Source: Sipunculus nudus (taxonomy: Eukaryota; Annelida; Sipuncula; Golfingiida; Sipunculidae). From it: a stretch of DNA of 64,000 nt. Of this stretch, positions 49,001-61,000 are shown one piece after another. The stretch lies in the NCBI GenBank assembly GCA_026874595.1, contig CM049313.1, forward strand, positions 59,663,159-59,727,158, read 5' to 3'. Below the pieces are notes generated by a model, which did not search any database, had not been told where the DNA came from, and saw nothing but the letters and a program-made list of their open reading frames with translations. A program made the translations under genes and the position numbers. Positions within the stretch are counted from its first letter, which is position 1. The number at the start of each line of letters is the position of its first letter.

Positions 49001-52000
49001 CACAAAACCTGCAAGACTTAGTCAAAATTAGTACTCCACAGAATGTGAAATATATGATTCATTCACGAAAACTTTCATCAAAAAGATAGGAAAACGGAGT
49101 TTGATCAAAGAACGACTGTTGTGTTGTCCACGTGTTGCCCTGGCTTCCGTGCTCTCACTCTGCGGTTCGCTATGCTGGATACCTACGCTGCATATATGCA
49201 GTTATATCGCATGTAATTATTCATTAGTGCGTCCGTCTGTGGAGGCAAGGAAGACCGGAGTTAATTAAAACTTAAATAAAACTGTTGTTTACGGCCTTGT
49301 GTTTTCTCAGAATGTATAATAAAAATCATAAAATTCCTGCCCTTGATCCACGGATATGACCAAGCTGAGGACAGCTTACACTGTCACGCGGCCTTTTCAG
49401 GCGACTCGCTTGGTCGCGCGTTCTTTTCAATTTAGATTATATAAAATGTAGAGAAGTCCGCGACAATCCTGTTTAAGTAACACGCTTAAATAATCATGGT
49501 TTAATTGATACCTGACACAAAAAATCATTAGAAGTTTAAAATAAATGAGCAATGACGGAAAGTGTGAGAAATCCTTGGCTGTTCTATTATCTCACACCTG
49601 CCGATTCTGGGTGTCAGACGATCTTCATTTCTGCAAAATACCTTAAGTATCGACCTGTTATATTTATTAATCTTAGAGTCTTTATGATGCCCAATAACTT
49701 TTAAATAGATTGCACAACAAAACAAATGATATTTTTACAGTTAAAAAAAAATTGGAGTGGTATGAATGTAAAAAACGTGTGGCCAGTCATACAATTCACC
49801 TTTCCCCAGTGGCCTGTCACACTACTCTCGATGGTCATGTATGCTGCTTTAGACCTGTTTAACCTCCAGAATGGCTTGAAAAAAATTTTTACCTGATATT
49901 TACCCTGAAAATTCATACTCGACGTATATGCGAGATCGACTTATATGCGAGTTTTTACGGTATACATGTCACACATGTACTTGGAAAGTAATGGTCCAGC
50001 ATGGAAGCATTATACCTGATGTATATCCCATTGCATAGGTTCACGTTAGGCCTGTAGGCCTTGTTACACTTCACAGCTAAAAGATAATAGACTAATTGCT
50101 ATTTCACATGGAACGATTTTCTTCTAAGAGACTTGTTGGTCTGACAGACAAAGTTTACTCCAATGGAGCCAGTGAATGTTTGATGACTACCACAAATACA
50201 AATTGGAGCATTAGCTAGAAACTAGCTCCGTATTATACACAGGGTTATGTGTTTTCCCCAGAAATTGAGGCTCTAAGTAGGGGTGCAGATTATTTATCCG
50301 CTGGGAAAAAAAGGTAATTTGTTCTTGTTCAAAATGTTTTGTACTAGCATTGTTCATAAACATGTTACACATGTACTTAAAAAGTAATGGTCCAGCATTG
50401 AAGCTTTATACCTGGTGTATATCCTATTGCACAGGTTTTCATTAGAACTGTAGGCCTTGTTTTTTTATAGTCAAGAATTTACCATCAGGTAATGGGTTAG
50501 AATGAATGATGTAGTACAGTAGAGCACCCTACTTCGGAATATCAATTTTCCGAAAATTTGTTTTTCTGAAAATTAAAATGGGGAACCGAAAATATATTCA
50601 TATTTCCGAAATGTATTTCAAGTATGTAAAATCCTAAGATTAGTATTGTAATTACGAGTCTCAAGGCCTGCAGTGGAGTGGTGACCCTAATTAATTGTTT
50701 CCCCAGACAAAGTCGGGATACCAGGGTTTCACGACGGTCCTGCCGCAGCCACTGCTGCCGCCGCAAAAATACCTTGTGAGCGGGATAACTAAAAAAATAT
50801 TTCGCTGATCTTTTTCAAACTTTACATTTGTATAGATATAGGTAAGGGGATGAAGCCTATTTAAAATGGGGTCATGACCTATGCTAGGAGAGTGACCTTG
50901 ACCTCGAATAGGTCCATTTTTGCTGAAAATAACACAAATTCTTAAATATCTCAAGTAAGCTTGCATGGACTGGTCCCAAAATCAAGGTGACCGAAGATCG
51001 TGGATAGCCTTGTGATATACCCTAAACTGGTGGTGCCACCTATTATGCTTTTCTTGTTTTTACGCCTTTTAATACCCCCATAATTGCCACTTGATAGTAC
51101 TGTAAGCATTATAAGTCAAAAACTAATGGACAGATTTCTTTCATATTATGCACATATAGAGAGATGGGTTATGGGATGAGGTCTATTTACATTTGGGTCA
51201 TGACCTTTACCATGAGAGTGGCCTTGACCTTTAATGTGTCCATATTTGCTGAAAATCACACACCTCTATTGATATCTCTAGTGTTGATTGCCATATGGAT
51301 TTCAAACGTGACTTATGTATGGCCCAACACTAAAGTAAGAACCCTATAGGTTCTAGGGTCATGAGGTCAAGGTCACTGGACTCGCATTTTAAAAGATACT
51401 GTAGATGCATTTTAAGCCAAACTTTCATCCCAGGTCTTCCATCTTGAATATATAGCTCACTTGCCAATAGTGGATATCAATTTTGGGGTCACAAGGTCAA
51501 AAGTTAAGGCCACAGGAGCTATCTCTCAAAAAATTAGTTTCTGGATGATAATTCCTGCTTTTATTGATATATTGATTTCAAACTTGACTTATATATGTCC
51601 CATTGAAAAAGCAAGACACTAATTGATTTTTGGGTCATGAGGTCAAAGGTCAAGGTCACAGGACACATCTTTAAAAAGATTGTGGATGCATTTTCAGCCA
51701 AACATTTAATCTCAGACCTTTCATCTTGCACATATAGTTCATCTGCCAATAGAGGAAGACCCCTATCAATTTTGAGGTCACAAGGTCAAAGGTGAAGGTC
51801 ACAGGAGCAATCTGTCCAAAAATTAGTTTCTTGATGATAATTCCTGCTTTTATTGATGTATGAATTTCAAACTTGACTTGTATATGACCTTTTTGAAAAG
51901 CAAGACCCGAATTGATTTTGGGTCATGAGGTCAAAGGTCAAGGTCACAGGACACATCTTTAAAAAGATTGTGGATGCCTTTTCAGCCAAACAATTCATCT

Positions 52001-55000
52001 CAGATCTTTCATCTTGCACATATAGTTCACCTGCCAAGAGTGGAAGACCCCTATCAATTTTGAGGTCAAAGGTGAAGGTCACAGGAGCCATCTGTCCAAA
52101 AATTAGTTTCTGGATGATAATTCCTGCTTTTATTGATGCAGCCTTGTGATGTGCCAAAAGGTCAAGGTCACAGTACCAACATCTTCAAAAAGATTGTGGA
52201 TTGATAGATGGAAGAAACAATAATTGCTTGCCAAGTGTCAGTATATGCTGCTAAAAATGGGGGCCTATTCTTAAAGGGGGGAGGGGCATACTATGTCTGG
52301 GGATACGCTGGCACCCAGGTGCCAAGAAATGTCTAGTTAGTTCTGGGCCAATGTTGTCACTGGGGCAAAGGTGTGAAAACTACAGCTAGCCCATCAATGC
52401 TCAGCCCCCTGTACCTCTAGCAAGGGACTAAGCAGTTTATTTAAGAGCACTTGTGTGTAATCAACCACATCTCGTTTGTACTCAAGCAAGCATTGTTCGT
52501 TGGCTTGGGACAGGATGTCATGCCAAATAAATGAGCAGTTTAGTAGCATCAGCATTGGTGAGGTATAATTCATTAAACGTTTGTTCTCGAGCAGCTTTTA
52601 TATGTCCTGGTCTTCAATTACGTAGATTGATACGAAACACTGTATTCCTTGGCGATGTCATTTGACCCTTTCCTCCAGTTAATTTGATGAAAAAGAGAGC
52701 ACGCACATATCCTTAAAGCAGGTTAGACTGGTCTTTGCCAATTATGCTTGGCAATAATCCAATATCTTTCATACGTCCAGGTCGTCATTTACAAATATCG
52801 AAAAGAAACACCGTGTTCCTCAGGTAAAATTGCATTAAGTTAATCAATAATGGTTGTACTAACTTGCCACTAGACCCTTGTCCCTATTTCCGAATGTTCA
52901 TTTTTACAAACAAAAAAGCTTGTCCCCCGACACTTTCGGAAAAACTGAGCTCTACTGTATTTGTAAAATAAGTGTTGTTGCTTGATGTAAAAGTATTTAC
53001 CCTTCTGTAGAATACTGGTATATATTTCTAGGCCATCTTTTGACATAATATGTATTGCGCCTATATTTTCAGTTTGCGGGACATTAGTAATACGTAAACA
53101 CCACCAGTGTTCAAGTAGAGGGTACACACGACATGGCATCATAGTCCACAGGCACAGCTTTAGCACCACGACCTCAGCCTATGGCAGCAAGAAGTCAACA
53201 ACTACGTCATCAGGTGATAAAGACAAAGACGGGGGAGGGAAGAAGGGTTCCGGACAGTGGTGGTGCCCAAAGTGTGGAGATCCTTGTACATATGTCGACA
53301 CATTTGTTTGTAAGTATCATCAAACCAAGGTTGGGATAGTCCTGGTAGTTGGAACCCTGAGGTTATAGTGCTGAATTTAAGAAGCCAAACAGTTCACTCA
53401 TCCCTTATCACTAGGAGTTACTTTAGCTTTAGTTATTTTAGTTCTTAGTGAAGTTTATAACTGCAATGGCTGTAAATTATTGTGTTTTGATGAACTCCGA
53501 TCATGATATTATAACACTGTAAACTATTGTGTTTTGATGAACTCCAATCATGAGATATAACACTGTAAATTATTGTGTTTTGATGAACTCAAATCATGAA
53601 ATATAACACTGTTAATATGGGAACTCATAAGTTTCTGTTTCACATCCTTCGAATAGTGTGTGAAGAGTGTGTCCAAATCCTCATTGAATGATTAATATAA
53701 AATAAAATATTGTGCTATTGAAACATCTGTTTCTTGTCAGAAACACACTCAGTGAGTAGGTTCAAAAGGACACTTTGAAAAAAAAATGTAACAATGTTTA
53801 ACAATAATGCTTTAAAGAAATAACTCCTTTTGCATCAGATCAAGTTTGATTACTGGACACAACTAATTAAAGTTAGTGATATTTATATTGGTGTTTGCAT
53901 TGTATTTGTATTGCAGTTCCACATCTTCTATTACATATATGTTATCAACATGAGCAAGGCTGCGTTTTCATTTGTTCTTATTGCAGCCACAAGGTTTGTG
54001 AAATGTGAAAAGTGTAACCATTTCTTTGTGGTAATACCTGAAAATGAAGGAAAGCAGGGGCTGAAAGAAAACCCGCTGGCTGATGGCCGGGGACAGAAAC
54101 GTAAACCTCCACCACCTCCGAGAAAGGTAACATCCTCACACATCTTAGCCAACTTCAGTTAAATAAGTGAGACAGGTATTACTGACCTCGAGTACACTGT
54201 GGCTGGCATTAAATTTGTAAGGTTTCAAATTTTTGCAAAAGGGAAGGTATCATGAAAATTAACACATTTGTGAACAAGATGCCTCATCAATACAGGTAAA
54301 CAGTTATTTATACTATACACTCATTGGTATCCCATGTGTATAAATATATTATATAAGCATTAAAGGCATTAATTTGAAAGACAAAAGGTGGTTATAATAA
54401 ATTGTTAACATATCTTTTATGTTATCTGTAAATCAAAGATCTTTAGGGGACAATGAAAACTAAAGCACAGGCACTATGACGTGTGGGGACATCTTCTGGG
54501 GAAATTAAACACTAAAACATATTTAGAAGGCAAGCATTAAGGGGGGCAACAAGAGGCGGAAGGGGAGGACTTGAATTCCAAGAACTTGCTTGTTAACATA
54601 TCTTTTATGTTATCTGTAAATCAAATATTGATATTATAAATCTAATAGATTTTTCGTAATACAATGGAACCTGTCTGAAAGATCATCTGTCTGATAATTA
54701 TTACACCACCTGTCAATTAACAAAAGCATTCAAATTAGTTAAAACTGACCTGTCTAGTTGGACCACCTGTGAGTTGAGAACAATTTTGGCCAGTCCCACA
54801 GTTGGTCTCATAACACAAGTTTCACTGTATCTGTACATATTAATGTCCCTCCTTCTCCACCTCAGAACAAAATAATTTTAATATACTATGTATAGATGTC
54901 TGGATTGTGAGATCGCAAAAATGGAACTGTCATGAAACACTGAAAATGGAAAAATTGTGAAAATTGAACATCACGTATATCATGCCATCTGCTTTGTAAT

Positions 55001-58000
55001 ATGATGAAAAGGTTCAGTAACAAGAAAAGAAATGCTATTTTGCTGATGATACAACATTACAGACCCAATCAGTTAAAGGTCTTGCCAGCACAGTCCTAAA
55101 ATTTGAAAGGTAAACATGGGACACAACTGAGAAAACCAGTGTTCTTCAAAATCTTGATCATATGTGCAATATTGAATGTAGTTTAGCTGGCTGTCAACAT
55201 AAAAATTTTGGTATCAGTTTATTGATTAAGATTGTTAAGGGTTTGCTTTCAGGAGAAATGCTAGGTTAATTATTAATCTGTATTTACAGTCAGACTCCTT
55301 TTTGAGTAAAACTAAAACTACTAAAATTGGAATCTTTACCTGACAAGAGAGACTGTAGTTTCTTTAATTTAACTGCATGGTCCTGGCATCACATTAACTG
55401 CAGCATTTGTATGAAGCCAACTAAAGGCCTAGATGTTTCAGCAACACCTAGTTTGCCTTGAAATTTGTTGATGGGCTGAAGAATTTATTACATTGTTTTC
55501 CTTGCAGTGTAATTTAAGAATAATCCAATAGACTTATTTTCTATCATCATTCAAGTCAGAGGTTTCATTTACTTTTTATAATGATTTGTGTCAGTAATCA
55601 TATATTGTGTCTTTAGTAGCTATTCTAATTCTTGTCAGAACTACCAATAACGCATAAAGAAGACTCTCAAAAACCAGAAGGCTTTATTTAACATGTCATC
55701 CAAGTCATGTTCTTTAATTTAGTCTTGTTCACCAGATAATGCCACCATCTTGCTATTGGCCTATCATTTAAAGTTAAATTAATATTTTTTTTCAGATTTA
55801 TGAATATCTAGACAGGTATGTGATAGGTCAGGATTATGCCAAAAAGGTGCTATCGGTGGCAGTATACAACCATTACAAGAGGATATATAACAACCTTCCA
55901 GCCCCTTCAACCAATAAGCTTCCAGACGCTTCACTGCCAGAGAATGCGAGGGAACTTCAGAACACACCATTCAGCAGCAGTCGTGGTAGGCTGCCCCCTG
56001 TTTGTTTAGTCTGATGCTTGCTTCTTTTTCACAAAGTATCTGATTACCTTGTATGCTAGACTGGTTCCCAGCTCAGTTGTCTGTTTGATAACACAGATAC
56101 CCCTGTTGAGATATTTTGCTAACATTTTTGAAAGTACAATATAAACTGATTCTCTACTCAAATTTTACTGTTGCTTTGTTCCAAATAGGATAGATATTGA
56201 CGTTAAGCTATCCTGAACATAAGAGTTTCTCAGACATGCAACATGTTAAACAGAAAGTTTATGTTGTGCATCAATAAGTATTCCAAGATTATCTGACAGT
56301 ATAGGGAAGAGAGAGTATTTCAAATGAAAAACTAAATGAAGAAACCTTTAATATGACTGTAACCTAGTTCTTAATGTGCCAGATGTTACACATTGTGAGA
56401 CAGCCTTGAAATAGAGTGAGTTAGTCTGCTTGTTGTTTTCAATTCGAAAAATTCCAACTGTAGAATGGCCTACTTCAAGACTTAACACTGAATAGGGCTA
56501 TGTATGACATATTTGAGAAGGGAACCAGACTATTTTGTGTGCTTACTAACCTTCACCGCAGAATTTGTGTCACTGGTCCATCATTCTCAAGTGTGAACTT
56601 TTGCTCACATATACATCCTCCACTTTGCCATCTAGTGGCAGTTGGGGAACTACTGTGCCTAGAAAGCAGATCAGCTATTGAGCTTCCCTGCTTCTCATAT
56701 TGAGTTAAACCAGATATTTGAACAAAAAAATAGGTTCTTTGTGTTACTGCTTTAGGTGCACTTCTCAGTGTGTGTATTATGTATCTGGTTTACTACTCTG
56801 TTATGATTTCTTTATTTTTGTGCATTGTGTTTACAGATAATGAGATGAGGTATTACTGTGTGGGATTATGCTCTCTCGCACTTACCACATTACATTTATT
56901 CAAAATAATGGTTATTATTATCCAAGGTAAACACCAGAGCTGCTGATCAATTTCACTGATAGTTTTTTCCATGAAAATTCCTTTGTAAATCCTCGTTAAG
57001 TGTAGCTTCGTGGCAGGGATAGATAGTAAGTGTGCTGGCATGTAAATCACAGAAAGCAAATATGGAATTAAAAATAATGACAATAATGATGTTGATGTGT
57101 GCTCAGGTTGTTACTACAAATAATAATGACCATGATTTTAAAACCCTTATAAGAAGACTTTGTGCAATTGTCAGTTTTGTTATGTGTGTGCTGTTGAGTT
57201 CTTAAGTTTGAGGCAGCCATTTTCTTTACATTTTAACCAACTGCAAACTTTATTTTAATATAAACCATATTCCTCTGTATAATCATTTGTTGCTTACTGC
57301 TCATCAACATACTACACCACTGTAAGATACAGGGCAGATTTTATCACATTTATGTTCATCTGCCACCTGAGAATTGACTGCTTTCTTGCAGCTTCTGTAA
57401 AGTTGTTGTGAAATTGAAACCCTACTAATATTCATCTCTTCCTATTTTCATCATCACCAAATTTTTGGTCATCATCACTACTGATTTCATCATCATCAAT
57501 ATCATCATCATCATCAGTTCATTTACTGCCTCCACCCCGATTCAACAAGAAAAACAAACCCATCAAACCAAACAAAAAGGTGTTTGACCTCATGGTACCG
57601 CAGCACGTGGCCAAGCTGTTCAAATTCCAGAGTGTAACAGAGAAAGGTGAGTATACTTTTGTAAGTTGTCAGTTCAACTTGACAGTCATTTTACTTACAT
57701 GGCTTCTGTATGGGTACACATTCCCAAAAGGGGCTTGGGATTCTTAAAGTGTGCTCTGGAATATGTTGTTCAAAATAAATCATTCACAAATTAACACTTG
57801 CAATGTTTTCTTTTCGGACCCCTGACTAAATTATGAATTTAGATCTAGAGTATTTGTTTTAATGAGATAATCAGGTTTTATCTCTTTACTAGAAGGGGTC
57901 TTTTTCACAGCCACAAATATCATGTAACTGAAGCTTATGCTTGTGCAATTTGGCATACTACTGTGATGTTTCACATCATGGATACATTTGGTATATGACT

Positions 58001-61000
58001 CCTTATAACTAATTTGAAGATTCCCCCAACAATCTGATTAAAAACAATGTGGAAACCTCCTTAAAGGTTACAGTAAGTTGTATGGTCTTCACACAAACAA
58101 CCCCCCCCCCCCCCCCATTCCTACTGAGAAGACCTGTTTTGTGTCACAGAACCCAAGTCTTACATTTATCATCACCATCACCTCATTTGTCACTGTATCA
58201 TCTACTTACCTGTATCATTTACTTACCTGTATCATTAACTCTTTTTAAACTGGTCTCTCACTCTGTCACTCTCGCTTCAGTTGTCACCATGCCTGCTATA
58301 GCATGAATGTTTAATAAGTTCACACGTCATGTGTCTGAAATCATAACTGCCAATTAAATAACAACATCATTCATGAGCCACTTGATTGGTTCCATTACCT
58401 GGTCATCAGTTCATGAAATAGCAGCCATAGTGGCTTGTTGTGGCAAAGTCTCATCGTGACAGAGCATGAGACCTGCTTATACCAAGATGCCCTATCAAAT
58501 ATAAACACTGAATTACATTCTGTTCAAATGTATGCTTTGCCTGAGCTGAAGAAACATTGTTGCATGGCACAGCAGTGATTCTTGCTTTGTCTGAATCTGT
58601 GATGTAGTAACTAAATTATGACTGTCCAAGGTTGTGCTGCCAAAATAATGCATAAAAACCCGCAGCTCTTGATGCTTTATGTTAAATTACAAATAATATT
58701 CCTTGCCTAGCAAAGCTTGATTGCCAATAGCATATTTCAGGAGTTACTGTGAGTTGGGAACCTGAAATTAGGAAGATATAATTTATGAAATATTAAAATA
58801 CACTCAACAGTTACACAGTTTTATAAACAAATGTAATAAGTAATGTTACACTTTGTAGCCTGCAAACAATGCATGCAATACTTGCAATAATAAAACATCA
58901 AATGATAATATCTTTGATAACATAGATCAGGTGTTAATCGTTTAAAGTTAATTTAACACTAAATAATGTGAATCATCTTTAAATAAATTATATAATGTGT
59001 AAAATTTTATAAAGAAGATATAAGAAGATATTGGACATTTACCAATAATAATATAACTTAGTACATATATTTACAGCGGTTATCTTCAGCAATTAAAGAC
59101 ACCTAAGCTTTGATTGAATTTTGAATTGTTTTTATACAGTGCCCTTTTTTTTACATTTTTTATGTTGCTTTACAAATATTGGCTAAGGCTGCGCTTCCTG
59201 TGGCTTGTGTGCATTTTATGTGTTTCCTGTTCAAATACACATTGATTGATTTATATTTTTAGTGCTCGTCAGTTCATTATCTGTGATATCAGTTTTGTTT
59301 TTCATATTTGTATCACGTACCAGCATGACAGTCATTACAGTGTGCAGCTGTACTTTATAGCTTTTATGTTAATTTTTTTTCAAATAAATATGTTTATATT
59401 ATGTTTTTGCAATATGCACAGTTTTCAAACAAGTGTATATTTTACTAGGTGCTGCTTGTGCCTTATTGTTCATACAATATTTTTTTTATTTAGAATTAGA
59501 TCTGCATTAAAGTTATGCCAGCAGAAATGAATATGGAGAGACTTTTGTCAATCATTTAAAACAAAATATATAATTACAAGAATGAACCCACTCTGAACTC
59601 TACTCTCAAGTATATAATCAAGATAACATTTCAAACTAAATCTTGTAAGGAATTTCATTTTCATACAATGAACATATCGGTTATCTTAAGGTGACTAATT
59701 TATAATAATGATTATCCCCATGACTAAAAATCCTTCATGTTGTCACTAACCCATTCATTCACCAAGCAGATGTTAAGGACTCTTCTCGGTCTAGCTCGCA
59801 TTCCGCGGACGAACTTCTCGTATCACTTCCCAAACCTTTTGAGCGAGTCATCAATATTTTAGGGCAGAAAGAGAATAGAGGTGAGAAGGTTGTCACAGTT
59901 TATATTGAGTTTCCTCCAAGCATGTGTTTTTTTTTTTTTTTCTGTTTGTTTATTTAGATATATCATCATTTTGTGATATTTCCTTTTGAAACATGAATCA
60001 TATATTTAATGTATTTGTTTTTTACTGTTGAATGAGCCATGATTTGGATTTTTAGGGCAGTTAGTCCCAAATTTTGAGTTTGTTTGTTTAGCAGCTTTAT
60101 GATTAGGTAATGAAGTTGTTTCACAGTTTTGGAATCATTTTTAGAACTATTACTTTTTTCTCAATAATCCCTTTTTGTTTTTAAACACACCAATCTCAGT
60201 GCCAACAATAAATTTTGTTTTAACTAGATTTTACTGTAACATGATATTGAAGGGCCTAAAAATGGGAGAAATCAAGTTTTAAAGAATTTTTGACTGTTGG
60301 AAATGGGAAGTTTTTATCCCAAAACATCCAGAATTTAAACTGTAACAATGCTGATACATTTACTGTACATGTTTATAACCAATTTTCATAAACAGATGTC
60401 GGAATGTTACCTTTTGATTTTATTTGTCTGGTAGTCACAATTAGAGGTGATGTCTAGACTGCCCTAAGATATCATCAAGTATCCCAATCAGAATATTTTT
60501 ATCCTAGTGTTGAATCCAGAACATGTAAGGTATTATTAAGAAGACTTCTTTGGCATATCCCTGTTGTGTTATTAAGGTGCAAGCAAGTACACAAGAACTC
60601 TGTAACTTTACACACATTTCATGTCCACTTTCAAAGTTTACATGTGCCGAGCAGCCATGTCAAGAGAACTACTTTATATCTAATGCCGAATTACTACGCA
60701 CGTTTTGTACTGAGGTTGAGTGATGGTATTACTCCGCATATTAAAATAGACATATCACTACAATCCTGATCAGATAACAGGGCATGTTTGAAAAGTGTTA
60801 GAAGCACTTTAAAAAAAATTGATCCCATATGGAGAAAAATCATTAGATACATACATTATGTTGACCAATCAGGGCTGTCAAGTCAGATCCAGATAGTAAA
60901 ATAGGTAAACATAGCTTGTGTAATGATAATTACTACATTTATCTGTGAACAAGCTGAAGTTACTGCTGCTCATTGACAATAAGTCCACTCATTTCCCCCT

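Larger units (their letters stand above)
37060..53072 (+). other. CLPX intron 1, transposon-rich
   Basis: About 16 kb, with donor GTAAGT and acceptor TATATTTTCAG. It contains a 285-bp tandem array, the family A nest (39047-48092), the TIR element (48190-49960) and the family C element (50700-52303). If exon 1 is wrong, this is intergenic DNA. Confidence 0.6.

Noticed and set aside
53830-54162. 110-codon ORF read as an independent gene
   Set aside because: It is CLPX exon 3 extended into both introns.
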